A DNA stretch of 64,000 bases from Treponema denticola (lineage in GTDB: Bacteria > Spirochaetota > Spirochaetia > Treponematales > Treponemataceae). A model generated the notes under the pieces. The model was given only the letters and a program-made list of their open reading frames with translations. It searched no databases and had not been told where the DNA came from. Of the stretch, positions 35,660 through 43,913 are shown in pieces. The translations under genes and the position numbers were made by a program. The stretch covers positions 1,984,001 to 2,048,000 of the forward strand of contig NZ_CP051302.1 of assembly GCF_024181405.1 (NCBI RefSeq), given 5' to 3'. How positions within the stretch are numbered: the stretch's first letter is position 1; every line of letters begins with the position of its first letter.

Positions 35660-35860
35660 TTACACCAAAGGAATGACAGTGTTCAAAACGGAATTATCTA
35701 TATTTTCAACAAGGTCATCAGCCCACTGTACAAGGATATAATGATTATCTTTATTAGCAATAAAAATACCACCGGAAAAAATTGCTTCGGTCAATAGATC
35801 ATCAGTTGAAAATCTTTTTTTCGCATAGGGTCTAAATACCTTTTTAAAAAATTTAAGCAT
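35660..35860 (-). CDS. 66-aa small protein heading the operon
   Basis: A short protein opens the operon, with AAGGATAGG just before the ATG. It has a basic N-terminal third (LKFFKKVFRPYAKKRF), then an acidic, hydrophobic remainder ending in VLNTVIPLV. There is no cysteine cluster, double-glycine leader or signal peptide, so it does not match a standard bacteriocin precursor. It could be a modified-peptide precursor, an immunity protein or an adaptor. Its position before two unknown proteins and an exporter makes a peptide role the leading guess. Confidence 0.55.
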   Translation of the reverse strand: MLKFFKKVFRPYAKKRFSTDDLLTEAIFSGGIFIANKDNHYILVQWADDLVENIDNSVLNTVIPLV

Positions 35861-35897
35861 TTCCTATCCTTATCTTTAAAATTCATCTTTGGAAAAG

Positions 35898-35927
35898 AGT
35901 ATAACTCCAAAAAAAAAAAAAAATCAA
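35898..35927 (-). promoter_or_regulatory. Promoter with a 15-A/T run between its boxes
   Basis: On the minus strand TTGATT (35927-35922) and TATACT (35903-35898) are 18 bases apart. The spacer is mostly one homopolymer of 15 bases (35909-35923, A on the plus strand). A gain or loss of bases in this run would change the spacing and so the promoter strength. Confidence 0.6.
35909..35923. repeat. Homopolymer of 15 A (T on minus strand)
   Basis: Fifteen consecutive A residues, the longest single-base run noticed in the window, lie in the promoter spacer of the four-gene operon. Runs this long are unstable during replication. Confidence 0.9.
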
Positions 35928-36031
35928 GTCCTTTTTACAAAAATATTATATTTTTTTAATAAAATATTAAAATTTATAATAATAATGAACAAAATCAGTT
36001 TTTATAAAGTTTCAAATTTCCCTATTTCTCC

Positions 36032-36727
36032 CTATCCCTGCCTGTTCCGTTGATTCATAATCATAAAACTTTTAAACCTGAATTTGTTAAAATTCCTTTT
36101 ACCTATAAAATAAGAAATTAAAATAATAACTAAAGAAATAATATAAACTGCAAGAATAAACAAGGGATACGATACTCTTTCAAAAAAAGATTTTATCAAT
36201 TCCAAATTAGGCAAATCTGAAATCATAATCATAGATACTGCAGGAAATAAGCCGTATCCTACAGTCATAATAATAATAAATCTAAGAAGGCCGCCTTTAA
36301 TGGACAAAGCAGATAAGATCATACTAAAAGCAATTATAAACGGAAATAAAATGGGCCCTATAAAAATCATAAATTTAAGATCCCATATCGGAATAAAAAT
36401 ATTTATTAAAAATAAAATAAGACCTAAAAACATAAGCGCAAAAAAGGAAGTAAAAATCGAATAAATAAGTTTAGCTTTAAAAAATTCTTTTCCCCTTACC
36501 GGCGTTAAGATAAAAACCAAAGTTTGATCATATAGACTAAACTGATTTGTAATAAGGCCATAACAAAAAAATATTAAACCTTGAAAAAACAATATCTTCA
36601 TTGCCAATGGTATTGGAATCAGCATACCGATAATCATTTCGATAAAACCTATTAAACAAAAAATTCCGCCCAACACAAAATTTACACTATGCATAGAATT
36701 AAATATTATAGCCCTTATTTTTTTCAT
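36032..36727 (-). CDS. ABC-2-type permease of the GntR-controlled transporter
   Basis: The 231-aa protein has six hydrophobic helices and no soluble domain, typical of ABC-2 permeases in YtrBCDEF-like systems. ATG 36727 follows the ATPase stop by one base, and GGAG of the Shine-Dalgarno lies in the end of that gene; an in-frame upstream start at 36901 would run through the ATPase gene and is rejected. It likely pairs with the ATPase just upstream. Substrate unknown; relatives respond to cell-wall antibiotics. Confidence 0.75.
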   Translation of the reverse strand: MKKIRAIIFNSMHSVNFVLGGIFCLIGFIEMIIGMLIPIPLAMKILFFQGLIFFCYGLITNQFSLYDQTLVFILTPVRGKEFFKAKLIYSIFTSFFALMFLGLILFLINIFIPIWDLKFMIFIGPILFPFIIAFSMILSALSIKGGLLRFIIIMTVGYGLFPAVSMIMISDLPNLELIKSFFERVSYPLFILAVYIISLVIILISYFIGKRNFNKFRFKSFMIMNQRNRQG

Positions 36728-36728
36728 T

Positions 36729-37598
36729 TTAAATTTTTCTCCTCGTATAAAAATACATAATATCTTCAAGATTTGCATCTTCGCAAACCATTCCGGTAAA
36801 TTTTTGATTTTCCTTATCCGAAACCAAAACTTCATAAGCATAATCGGTTTTTCTATAACCGATATAATCATTACTATACAATGACTTAAAAGTTTTTTCA
36901 TCTATTTTTAAAAGCCCGTAATTTTTATTTATATTTTCTAAAGAAGAATCAAAAACTTTTTTACCCTCGCTTATAAAAACAATCTCATCGCAAATTTTTT
37001 CAAGTTCATTTGTTTGATGGCTCGAAATTAAAATCGAATGATTTTCATCTAGCATAAAGTTTCTTAAAAGATCTAAAAATTCTTTTTTGGAAACAGGATC
37101 TAAAAAATTAAGAGGCTCATCTAAAATCAAAAGCTCTGCCCCGTGGGAGAGGGCTATAGCAATTTGAAGTTTTTGCATAGTTCCCGAAGACAAGGCAGTC
37201 AAAAATCTTGAAGGAGGAATTTTAAAATCGTTTAGATATTTTTCATAAAGCTTCTGATTCCAATTTTTATAAATTCCCGCTAAAAATTTTCCTGCCTTTT
37301 TAGCCGTATATAATGAAGAAAAGAAATTATCGTTTATAACAAAGCCTATCTTTTCTTTTATTTCTATATTCTCTCTTTTAAGCTCTTCACCAAAGAGAAA
37401 GATTTTTCCGCTTTCAGGCAAGTACATATCAAGAAGTAAGCGGATAAGAGTAGTTTTCCCTGCACCGTTTTCTCCTATCAAACCCGTAACGCAACCCCTC
37501 GGAACCGAAAAAGAAATATCGTTTAACGAAAAAGCTTTTTTACCTCGTCCTATCGAAAATTTAAGTTTTTCGATTTTTAGAACATCATCAGATATCAT
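36729..37598 (-). CDS. ABC transporter ATPase of YtrB type
   Basis: The 289-aa ATPase has Walker A GENGAGKTTLIRLLL, signature ALSSGTMQKLQIAIALS, Walker B LLILDEPLNFLDPVS and H-loop SSHQ. The C-terminal extension after residue 215 is typical of drug-type ATPases. ATG 37598 is preferred because GGAGG lies seven bases upstream; the longer frame to 37658 overlaps the regulator gene. It follows the GntR gene by 19 bases and abuts the permease gene. Confidence 0.88.
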   Translation of the reverse strand: MISDDVLKIEKLKFSIGRGKKAFSLNDISFSVPRGCVTGLIGENGAGKTTLIRLLLDMYLPESGKIFLFGEELKRENIEIKEKIGFVINDNFFSSLYTAKKAGKFLAGIYKNWNQKLYEKYLNDFKIPPSRFLTALSSGTMQKLQIAIALSHGAELLILDEPLNFLDPVSKKEFLDLLRNFMLDENHSILISSHQTNELEKICDEIVFISEGKKVFDSSLENINKNYGLLKIDEKTFKSLYSNDYIGYRKTDYAYEVLVSDKENQKFTGMVCEDANLEDIMYFYTRRKI

Positions 37599-37617
37599 AA
37601 GCACTCCTCCTATAACT

Positions 37618-37983
37618 CTAATAAATACGCTTAAGGATTTCATATAGTTCCTCAGCATTTAGATTAATTTTTTTTGCTTGAACGCAAACTTCTTTTAATT
37701 TTTCTTCAATACTTTTTTTTATTGATTTTTCAATCTTTTTAAAATTTACATCGGCAACAAAATAGCCCTTTGCAGGAACCGAATATAAAAAACCCTCACG
37801 GGCCAAGTCTTCATAAGACCGCTTTGTAGTGATGACGCTCACACGCAAAGAGGCTGCCAAAGCCCTCATCGAAGGCATCGGCTCCTCTTTTTTTAAAGAG
37901 CCTGATAAAATTTGATTTTTTATCTGTCCTGAAAGCTGCTCATAAAGAGGAATCCCTGAAGAATTATTCAAAAAAATATTCAC
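37618..37983 (-). CDS. GntR-family (YtrA type) regulator
   Basis: The 121-aa protein starts with the YtrA-type helix-turn-helix: NSSGIPLYEQLSGQIKNQI, SLKKEEPMPSMRALAASLRVS, TTKRSYEDLAREGFLYSVPAKGYFVA. A short helical tail of about 50 residues follows, as expected for the small YtrA subfamily. GTG 37983 is chosen, with AGGAGG and GGAG upstream. It is the first gene of an ABC operon and its promoter carries a 37-bp palindrome, so it should regulate itself and the transporter. Confidence 0.88.
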   Translation of the reverse strand: MNIFLNNSSGIPLYEQLSGQIKNQILSGSLKKEEPMPSMRALAASLRVSVITTKRSYEDLAREGFLYSVPAKGYFVADVNFKKIEKSIKKSIEEKLKEVCVQAKKINLNAEELYEILKRIY

Positions 37984-37998
37984 TCTTACTCCGCCTCC

Positions 37999-38035
37999 TG
38001 TTATTCTGTATATATTAAATATATACAGAATAACA
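37999..38035 (-). promoter_or_regulatory. 37-bp perfect palindrome, probable GntR operator
   Basis: Eighteen-base arms around one central base (38017) match without mismatch. The core half is TTCTGTATATAT. It overlaps the -10 box of the GntR operon and lies within 30 bases of the divergent MFS promoter, so one regulator could control both. Confidence 0.8.
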
Positions 38036-38046
38036 ATCTTTGTCAA
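38018..38046 (-). promoter_or_regulatory. Promoter of the GntR-ABC operon
   Basis: On the minus strand TTGACA (38046-38041) and TATATT (38023-38018) are 17 bases apart. The -10 box lies within the palindrome. Confidence 0.8.
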
Positions 38047-38064
38047 GAGGGAAATTAAAACTTC

Positions 38065-38092
38065 TTGACAATTTATATAAAAAACATAGAAT
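38065..38092 (+). promoter_or_regulatory. Promoter of the MFS gene
   Basis: TTGACA (38065-38070), a 16-base spacer and TAGAAT (38087-38092) precede AAGGAG (38103-38108) and ATG 38116. Unlike many genes here it has a normal leader. Confidence 0.65.
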
Positions 38093-38115
38093 AAATTAGT
38101 CTAAGGAGAAACACA

Positions 38116-39360
38116 ATGAAAACATTTATGGTTATTTGGTTCGGACAATTTATTTCGATGTTAGGTTCGGCTCTTTCCGCTTTCGGACTCGGAATATGGA
38201 TTTTTCAAAAAACGGGAAACGCAGCATCTTTTGCAATGAGTGCAGCATGCACGGTCTTACCGGCTTTACTGTTTGCCCCTTTTGCAGGCTCAATTGCTGA
38301 TAGAAAAAAACGTAAGGCTATTATTCTTCTTACCGACAGTATCGATGCCTTTTTAAAAATTTTAATAGTCACTCTTCTCATCTTTAACAAACTTGAACTC
38401 TGGATGGTCTACCCGTTGGTATTTATTTCAGGAACATTGGGTACATTTCAAAATCCGGCCTTCGGTGCATCTATCCCCATGCTTGTACCTACCGATAAGC
38501 TTACACGAGCTAACGGACTTTTACAATTTTCATCTGCAATACAAAATTTATTAGCTCCGGTTATAGCCGGTTTTTTATATCCGCTGATAGAATTAAAAGG
38601 ATTATTTATCATCGACTTTGTTTCATTCTTTTTTGCTTTAGCTTCCATTGCTTTTATAAAAATTCCTCAGCCATTAATTGAAAAAACAAAGGACTCTTTA
38701 GTTTTAGCAGCTCTTAAAGATCTGAAATACGCATGGAAATATCTTATACAAAAAGAAGGCTTAATGCAGCTGATAGTTTTTTTTGCTTTTTTAAATTTTA
38801 TTGCAAGCCTTTCAATGATTTTGTTAGGCCCGCTTATGATGAGTGTCTATAACTCTCAAGTTTACGGTAATGTACAAGCCGGCATAGGCCTTGCTATGCT
38901 TTTAGGAGGACTTTGTTCAAGCCTCATTCCCGATACTAAAAATAAAATAAAACGAATTCTTTTAATACTAGCCTTGTGCAGCATAGGGCCTATAATTTCA
39001 GGAGCAATGCTTAATTGGATTATCATTACGGCCGGCTTTTTTATCTTTATGTTTCCCGTTCCATACGTAAACACCCTCCTCATGTCTATTTTTCAAATTA
39101 AGATAGAAAGAAATGTTTTAGGACGAGTCGGAGCCCTTATGACTGCCATTTTAGCGGCAATTACACCGATTGCATATCTATGTGCAGGCCCTCTTGCCGA
39201 TTATGTTTTTGAACCTCTTATGAATGAAAAGGGCAGAGGTATAGGCCTCATCTTTATTACATCTGGAATCTTGCTGATCATAAGCTGTATTCTCATGCGT
39301 TTAAACAAAACCGTAACAAGTATCGAAAAAAGGCTGCCCGATTATGTAGACAATAAATAA
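38116..39360 (+). CDS. MFS efflux pump (DHA3, MefA-like)
   Basis: The 414-aa protein has about twelve transmembrane helices and the MFS loop motif GSIADRKKRKAIILLTD between helices 2 and 3. The opening WFGQFISMLGSALSAFGLGIWIFQKTG is typical of the DHA3 branch that includes the macrolide pump MefA and EntS. It is divergent from the GntR/ABC operon, and the -35 boxes are only 18 bases apart, so shared control is likely. Both halves look like export of toxic compounds. Confidence 0.85.
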   Translation: MKTFMVIWFGQFISMLGSALSAFGLGIWIFQKTGNAASFAMSAACTVLPALLFAPFAGSIADRKKRKAIILLTDSIDAFLKILIVTLLIFNKLELWMVYPLVFISGTLGTFQNPAFGASIPMLVPTDKLTRANGLLQFSSAIQNLLAPVIAGFLYPLIELKGLFIIDFVSFFFALASIAFIKIPQPLIEKTKDSLVLAALKDLKYAWKYLIQKEGLMQLIVFFAFLNFIASLSMILLGPLMMSVYNSQVYGNVQAGIGLAMLLGGLCSSLIPDTKNKIKRILLILALCSIGPIISGAMLNWIIITAGFFIFMFPVPYVNTLLMSIFQIKIERNVLGRVGALMTAILAAITPIAYLCAGPLADYVFEPLMNEKGRGIGLIFITSGILLIISCILMRLNKTVTSIEKRLPDYVDNK

Positions 39361-39438
39361 ACATTCGAACACTCCCTCAATCGTAAAAACTTATATTAAA
39401 AATCGAAACCGGTTAAAGAGTTAAAATTTTCATCGGTC

Positions 39439-39467
39439 TTGATTTTTGAGTCCATTCTCATTATACT
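39439..39467 (+). promoter_or_regulatory. Promoter of the cbi operon
   Basis: TTGATT (39439-39444), a 17-base spacer and TATACT (39462-39467) give a start near 39474, a leader of about 30 bases and an AAAGGA before ATG 39506. No cobalamin riboswitch is visible in the leader. Confidence 0.65.
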
Positions 39468-39505
39468 TGTTGGATAGTTGATTGAAAACACTTAAAGGAA
39501 ACAAA

Positions 39506-40261
39506 ATGAAAAAGGCCATCGTTATTGCAAGTTTTGGTACAAGCTATGCCGAAACAAGAAAAAAAACTATTGATACTATCGAAAAAGAAGCAATCGGCAG
39601 GTTTAAAGATTATGAAATTTTTAAAGCCTATACTTCAAACATGGTTAGAGCCATTCTTAAAAAAAGAGACTCCATCAATGTTGCATCTCCCAAGGAGATT
39701 ATCCAAGAACTACAAGAAAAAGGCTTCTCCGAAATTTACATACAACCGACCCACATAATTCCGGGAGAAGAATATGAAAAGCTGCAATTTGAAAATACGA
39801 TTTTGGGTCAACCCCTCTTACATGAAAATGCAGACTTGGATGAAATTATAAAAGCTCTCGAATTAAAAAAGCCCGAAGATGATACGGCAATAGTTTTTAT
39901 GGGACACGGTTCTTCACATGAGGCAGATAAATTTTATGAGATCATGCAAAACAAACTCAATTCGCAAGGCCTTGAAAATGTCTTGATAGGAACAGTTGAA
40001 GGCTCCGTAGAGCTAAAGGATATCTTACCTATTCTTGCCGAACGCAAAATAAAAAAAATTGAGCTTTATCCGTTCATGATGGTTGCAGGCGACCATGCCC
40101 ACAACGATATGGCAGGAGATGAAGAAGACAGCTGGTACACCATTTTAAAAAATAAGGGTTACGAGGTTAATGCCAATCTAAAAGGCTTGGGCGAATATCC
40201 TATGATCCGCGAAATACTTTATAAATCTTTAGAAAATACAATCAATTGCTATAGAGGTTAA
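39506..40261 (+). CDS. cbiK: CbiK, sirohydrochlorin cobaltochelatase
   Basis: CbiK inserts Co2+ into sirohydrochlorin, the anaerobic-route entry to cobalamin. The 251-aa protein shows KKAIVIASFGTSYAETR near the start, PTHIIPGEEYEK (metal-binding His), VFMGHGSSHEADKFY and YPFMMVAGDHAHNDMAGDE (second His pair), which is the CbiK pattern and length, not CbiX. ATG 39506 has AAAGGA upstream. One base separates it from cbiL. Confidence 0.92.
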   Translation: MKKAIVIASFGTSYAETRKKTIDTIEKEAIGRFKDYEIFKAYTSNMVRAILKKRDSINVASPKEIIQELQEKGFSEIYIQPTHIIPGEEYEKLQFENTILGQPLLHENADLDEIIKALELKKPEDDTAIVFMGHGSSHEADKFYEIMQNKLNSQGLENVLIGTVEGSVELKDILPILAERKIKKIELYPFMMVAGDHAHNDMAGDEEDSWYTILKNKGYEVNANLKGLGEYPMIREILYKSLENTINCYRG

Positions 40262-40262
40262 A

Positions 40263-40931
40263 ATGAAAAATATTGTTGCAGTAGGAACAGGCCCGGGCTC
40301 TCAGGAGTATCTTACATTACAGGCAGTAAAAGCTCTTCAAAATGCAGACCTTATTTTTGCTCCCAACAATAAGGGAAAAAATATGGCCTTAGATACGGTA
40401 AAAGATTTTATAAAGAACAAAGAAGTATTGTTTCTTGATTTCCCTATGGGCTTTGTATCTGAAGAAGATTATAAAATTCAAGCCGAAAAAATACTTAAAA
40501 AAACAAAAGAAAATTCGAATACCCTTATTTTAACTATAGGCGATCCTATGATATACAGCACATTTATTTATATGATGCCCTATTTTAAAATACCGGAAAT
40601 CAATTTGCAAATTATTTCAGGAATTCCTTCTGCAGTGGCTGCTGCAGGAAGAGCACAAATTCCTCTTGCCGAAAAAGGTGAAGTGCTTACAATCACAGAT
40701 CATTTAAATGAAAAAAGTTTAAATTCATCTTCATCTATAGCTCTTTTAAAAACATCTAAACAAAAAAATCTTATACTAAAAGAATTTGAAAAAAACGGTT
40801 TTGACTATGTTTATATAAAAAGAGCAACGATGGAACATGAATCAATTCTTCCCAAAAATAAAAAAGAAAAAATTTTAGAAGACGAAGATTATATATCCTT
40901 AATCATCGCCCGAAAACAAAAAGGAAATTAG
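40263..40931 (+). CDS. cbiL: CbiL, cobalt-factor II C20-methyltransferase
   Basis: The 222-aa enzyme is a tetrapyrrole (corrin) SAM methyltransferase that methylates C20 of cobalt-factor II. Motifs: VAVGTGPGSQEYLTLQAV at the start, TIGDPMIYSTFIYMM, and SGIPSAVAAAGRAQIPLAEKGE. The size and GDPMIYST motif fit CbiL rather than CbiF or CbiH. It is between cbiK and cbiA with gaps of one and three bases. Confidence 0.88.
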   Translation: MKNIVAVGTGPGSQEYLTLQAVKALQNADLIFAPNNKGKNMALDTVKDFIKNKEVLFLDFPMGFVSEEDYKIQAEKILKKTKENSNTLILTIGDPMIYSTFIYMMPYFKIPEINLQIISGIPSAVAAAGRAQIPLAEKGEVLTITDHLNEKSLNSSSSIALLKTSKQKNLILKEFEKNGFDYVYIKRATMEHESILPKNKKEKILEDEDYISLIIARKQKGN

Positions 40932-40934
40932 AAG

Positions 40935-42224
40935 ATGAAAGGCATAATGATTTCCGCCCCGAACAGCAATTCGGGGAAAACTGTAATTACAGCAGCTCTC
41001 CTTTATTCTTTAAAAAAAGCAGGCTTTGATATTTCCGCTTTTAAAACGGGCCCCGATCAGGTTGACCGCAAAATACTGGAAATCATTTCAGGCAAAAGAG
41101 CCGGAAACCTCGATCCTTTTATGATGGGTCAAAAAGGAATGGAGTTTTCTCTCAATATTTCAAACTCAGAATACGCCCTTATTGAGGGAGTGATGGGCTG
41201 CTTCGACGGAATGGGAACTACCTCGGAAAATTCTTCATTTGATACGGCAGAAAAAATCGGGAGCGATATTGTTTTGGTTTACGCACCTCAGGGCGAGATG
41301 TTTACGCTTATTCCAAAACTTAAAGGAATGATCGAATTTTCAAAAAACAGAATAAGAGGAATTATACTTAATAAACTCAACCCTAAACTTTTTCCTCTTT
41401 ATAAAAAGATGATTGAGGATAATCTTGAGTTACAAGTATTAGGCTTTTTTCCTAAAGTTTCCGAATTCGAAATTGAAGAATCAGGCCTCGGCCTCGACAT
41501 CGACGAAAGGCTAAAGAATGAAAAATTTTTAGATGTTCTATATAAAATCGTAAAAGAAAATATAGACATTCAAAAATTTTTAAATTTATTTCAACCTCTT
41601 AAAACAGGCACCAAGATAGAAATAAAAAAAACGAATACACGCACTGCAATCGCAATGGATGAGGCCTTTAATTTATATTATTCCGAAAATATCTTTTTAC
41701 TTGAAAACAGCACAGAGGTAAATTATTTTTCTCCCCTTAAAGATACGGAGCTGCCTGACTGCGACTTTCTATATTTCGGAAGCGGCCAAATAAATAAATA
41801 CAAGGATGCTCTTTCTCAAAATATTAAAATAAAAACAGCAATAAAAAAATTCGCCGAAGCCGGCGGAAAAATTTTAGCTGAAGGTGAAGGGCTTTCATAC
41901 CTTTTTGAAAACCTTGACGGTTTTAAAATGTGCGGGATTTTTCAAGGTTCCGTTGAGAGCACAAGTACCCTGCAAAATTTCGGATATAAGCAGCTTGAAT
42001 TTATGCAGGACTGTATCTTAGGAAAAAAAGGGACAATCTTAAATGCAGCCGAATACCATAAATCAAAAGCGTCAACTGAAGTTTCTCCTATTTTCACAGT
42101 TAAAAAACCCTGCTCAAATCTAAATTTTAAAGATGCTTATGTATATAAAAACTGCTTAGGCCTTTTTCAAAATATCCATTTTATATATAATATTGAAAAT
42201 CTTTATAACTTAATACAAATTTAA
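40935..42224 (+). CDS. cbiA: CbiA-like cobyrinate a,c-diamide synthase with altered glutaminase site
   Basis: CbiA amidates the a and c side chains of cobyrinate, using ATP and ammonia from glutamine. The 429-aa protein keeps the ATP-binding N-domain (SAPNSNSGKTVITAALLYSL, FKTGPDQVD, EGVMGCFDGM). In the C-terminal glutaminase domain the usual AECGGL nucleophile motif reads AEGEGL (residues 315-320; Gly317 in place of Cys). A later His is kept (GLFQNIHF). The enzyme may use free ammonia, have lost amidation, or be decaying. The gene is intact in length for a short CbiA. Confidence 0.8.
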   Translation: MKGIMISAPNSNSGKTVITAALLYSLKKAGFDISAFKTGPDQVDRKILEIISGKRAGNLDPFMMGQKGMEFSLNISNSEYALIEGVMGCFDGMGTTSENSSFDTAEKIGSDIVLVYAPQGEMFTLIPKLKGMIEFSKNRIRGIILNKLNPKLFPLYKKMIEDNLELQVLGFFPKVSEFEIEESGLGLDIDERLKNEKFLDVLYKIVKENIDIQKFLNLFQPLKTGTKIEIKKTNTRTAIAMDEAFNLYYSENIFLLENSTEVNYFSPLKDTELPDCDFLYFGSGQINKYKDALSQNIKIKTAIKKFAEAGGKILAEGEGLSYLFENLDGFKMCGIFQGSVESTSTLQNFGYKQLEFMQDCILGKKGTILNAAEYHKSKASTEVSPIFTVKKPCSNLNFKDAYVYKNCLGLFQNIHFIYNIENLYNLIQI

Positions 42225-42254
42225 ACAGTAAATTTTATTTTTCTAGAAAAAATA

Positions 42255-42283
42255 TAGACTTTTTCTTTATAATACAATATAAT
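42255..42283 (+). promoter_or_regulatory. Leaderless-type promoter of the HD-GYP gene
   Basis: TAGACT (42255-42260), a 17-base spacer and TATAAT (42278-42283) end 7 bases before ATG 42291. Confidence 0.55.
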
Positions 42284-42290
42284 ATAGGGT

Positions 42291-43544
42291 ATGACAGAAG
42301 AAAATAAATATAAAGAGCTGTCAAAGGAACAGATCCTAATCAAAATACTTGAAACGGAATCTTTGATACACAGTGTTCAAGACGTTGATGTTCTTTTAGA
42401 GCAAATACTTACCGAAGCCCGGAGTGTTGTAAATGCCGACGCCGGTTCAATATATATAGCTGAAGGGGATAGGCTTGCCATAAGATATGCACAGAATAAC
42501 ACCCTGCAAAAAAAACTTCCGGCGGGAACAAAGCTTCCTTATATATTTTTTGATTTTCCTATAGACAATTATACAATAGCCGGATATGCTGCAAATACAA
42601 AAAAACTTATAAATATTCCCGATGTTTACAATATTGAGGCCGATAAGCCTTTTAAGTTCGGCAAAGCTACGGATGAAAAAACAGGCTATAAGACCGTTTC
42701 CAATTTAACCATTCCTATTCTTTCTATGTCGGGAATGCTATTAGGGGTTCTTCAAGTCTTAAATGCTCTTGATAAATACGGCAAACCGAAAACCTTTTCC
42801 CATGATGATGAAATTTATCTCAGTCATTTTGCTTCAAATGCGGGAATAGCTCTTGAACATGCTTTTGTAACAAGGGCGATGGTTATGCGTATGATCAAAA
42901 CGGCTGAACTACGCGATCCGAGAGAAACGGGAATGCATGTAAACAGGGTTGCAAATTATTCCGTTGAAATTTATGATAGGTGGGCGTTTAATAACGGCAT
43001 TCCTATGTCCGAGCAAACAAAATATCGTGACTCGCTAAAAATTGCCTCTATGCTTCATGACATTGGAAAAGTTGCAATTTCGGATCTGATTTTAAAAAAG
43101 GCCGGAAAGTTAACCGACGAAGAATTCTCGGTTATGAAAACCCATACATGGCTGGGAGCCCGTTTGTTCAGCGGGAATGATTCCCCTCTTGATAAACTCT
43201 CAATGGAAATAGCTCTGCGTCATCACGAAAACTGGGACGGGACAGGCTACCCGGGACATATTGATGTAGAAACGGGAGCTCCGCTAAAAACGGATAAAAA
43301 AACAGGGTTTGCACAAGGACTTAGAGGAGAAGAAATACCTCTCGGCGCAAGAATTGTCTCAATGGCCGACGTCTACGATGCCCTTTCTTCAAAGCGTTCC
43401 TATAAAGACTCATGGACCGAAGAAGACATTCTGGAAGAATTAAAAAAAATGAGCGGAAAGAAATTCGATCCGGAAATAGCAAAAGCCTTTTTTGAAGTGC
43501 TTGACAGAATCCAAGCAATTAAAGCCCATCTTGCAGATGAGTAG
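42291..43544 (+). CDS. GAF/HD-GYP cyclic-di-GMP phosphodiesterase
   Basis: The 417-aa protein has an N-terminal GAF domain (about residues 20-190; EARSVVNADAGSIYIAEGDRL, IPILSMSGMLLGVLQVLNAL) and a C-terminal HD-GYP domain with MLHDIGKVAISD (His256/Asp257), HHENWDGTGYP and a late YDALSSKRSYK. All the metal-binding residues seem present, so it should hydrolyse c-di-GMP. It has no membrane helix and stands alone between the cbi operon and a convergent zinc-ribbon gene. Ligand of the GAF domain unknown. Confidence 0.93.
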   Translation: MTEENKYKELSKEQILIKILETESLIHSVQDVDVLLEQILTEARSVVNADAGSIYIAEGDRLAIRYAQNNTLQKKLPAGTKLPYIFFDFPIDNYTIAGYAANTKKLINIPDVYNIEADKPFKFGKATDEKTGYKTVSNLTIPILSMSGMLLGVLQVLNALDKYGKPKTFSHDDEIYLSHFASNAGIALEHAFVTRAMVMRMIKTAELRDPRETGMHVNRVANYSVEIYDRWAFNNGIPMSEQTKYRDSLKIASMLHDIGKVAISDLILKKAGKLTDEEFSVMKTHTWLGARLFSGNDSPLDKLSMEIALRHHENWDGTGYPGHIDVETGAPLKTDKKTGFAQGLRGEEIPLGARIVSMADVYDALSSKRSYKDSWTEEDILEELKKMSGKKFDPEIAKAFFEVLDRIQAIKAHLADE

Positions 43545-43547
43545 TTT

Positions 43548-43907
43548 TTACGTCTTAAAATAAAATATATAGATAATCAATAAACCCAAAGAGCCTATGA
43601 CAAGGCTGTAAACCCACCAAGGAAGCGGGTCGTCGTACCTATTGGATTTATATTTTGCACGGTATTCTTTTAGTTTATTCCTATGATATTTTTTTGTGTT
43701 CTTATTAGAGTCGGAGCTTACGGCAAAGCCGCAAGAGGGGCATCCGTTTATAAATTCATCCGTATGCCCCATATAATTACAAGAAGGGCATCTTACCGAA
43801 GCAAAAAAACGCCCGCAATGGGGACATACCTTTGTGTTCCGCTTTACCTCTTGCCCGCAGTTTTCACAAAAAAACTTAGGCGAATGCCCTTTTTGTACCT
43901 TGTCCAT
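43548..43907 (-). CDS. Zinc-ribbon membrane protein
   Basis: The 119-aa protein has three CxxC pairs (FFCENCGQEV, KVCPHCGRFF, VRCPSCNYMG) plus CPSCGFAV, so two zinc ribbons, and a C-terminal transmembrane helix (WWVYSLVIGSLGLLIIYIFYF). Function is unknown. It ends 3 bases past the HD-GYP stop on the other strand and is 6 bases downstream of the FmdB-type gene. Confidence 0.7.
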   Translation of the reverse strand: MDKVQKGHSPKFFCENCGQEVKRNTKVCPHCGRFFASVRCPSCNYMGHTDEFINGCPSCGFAVSSDSNKNTKKYHRNKLKEYRAKYKSNRYDDPLPWWVYSLVIGSLGLLIIYIFYFKT

Positions 43908-43913
43908 AAAATC

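Noticed and set aside
36728..36901. Longer N-terminus for the ABC-2 permease
   Set aside because: It would read through the C-terminal end of the ATPase gene; ATG 36727 has a proper ribosome site.
39361..39505. Cobalamin riboswitch before cbiK
   Set aside because: The leader is only about 30 bases from the predicted start, and no B12-box-like conserved segment is seen.
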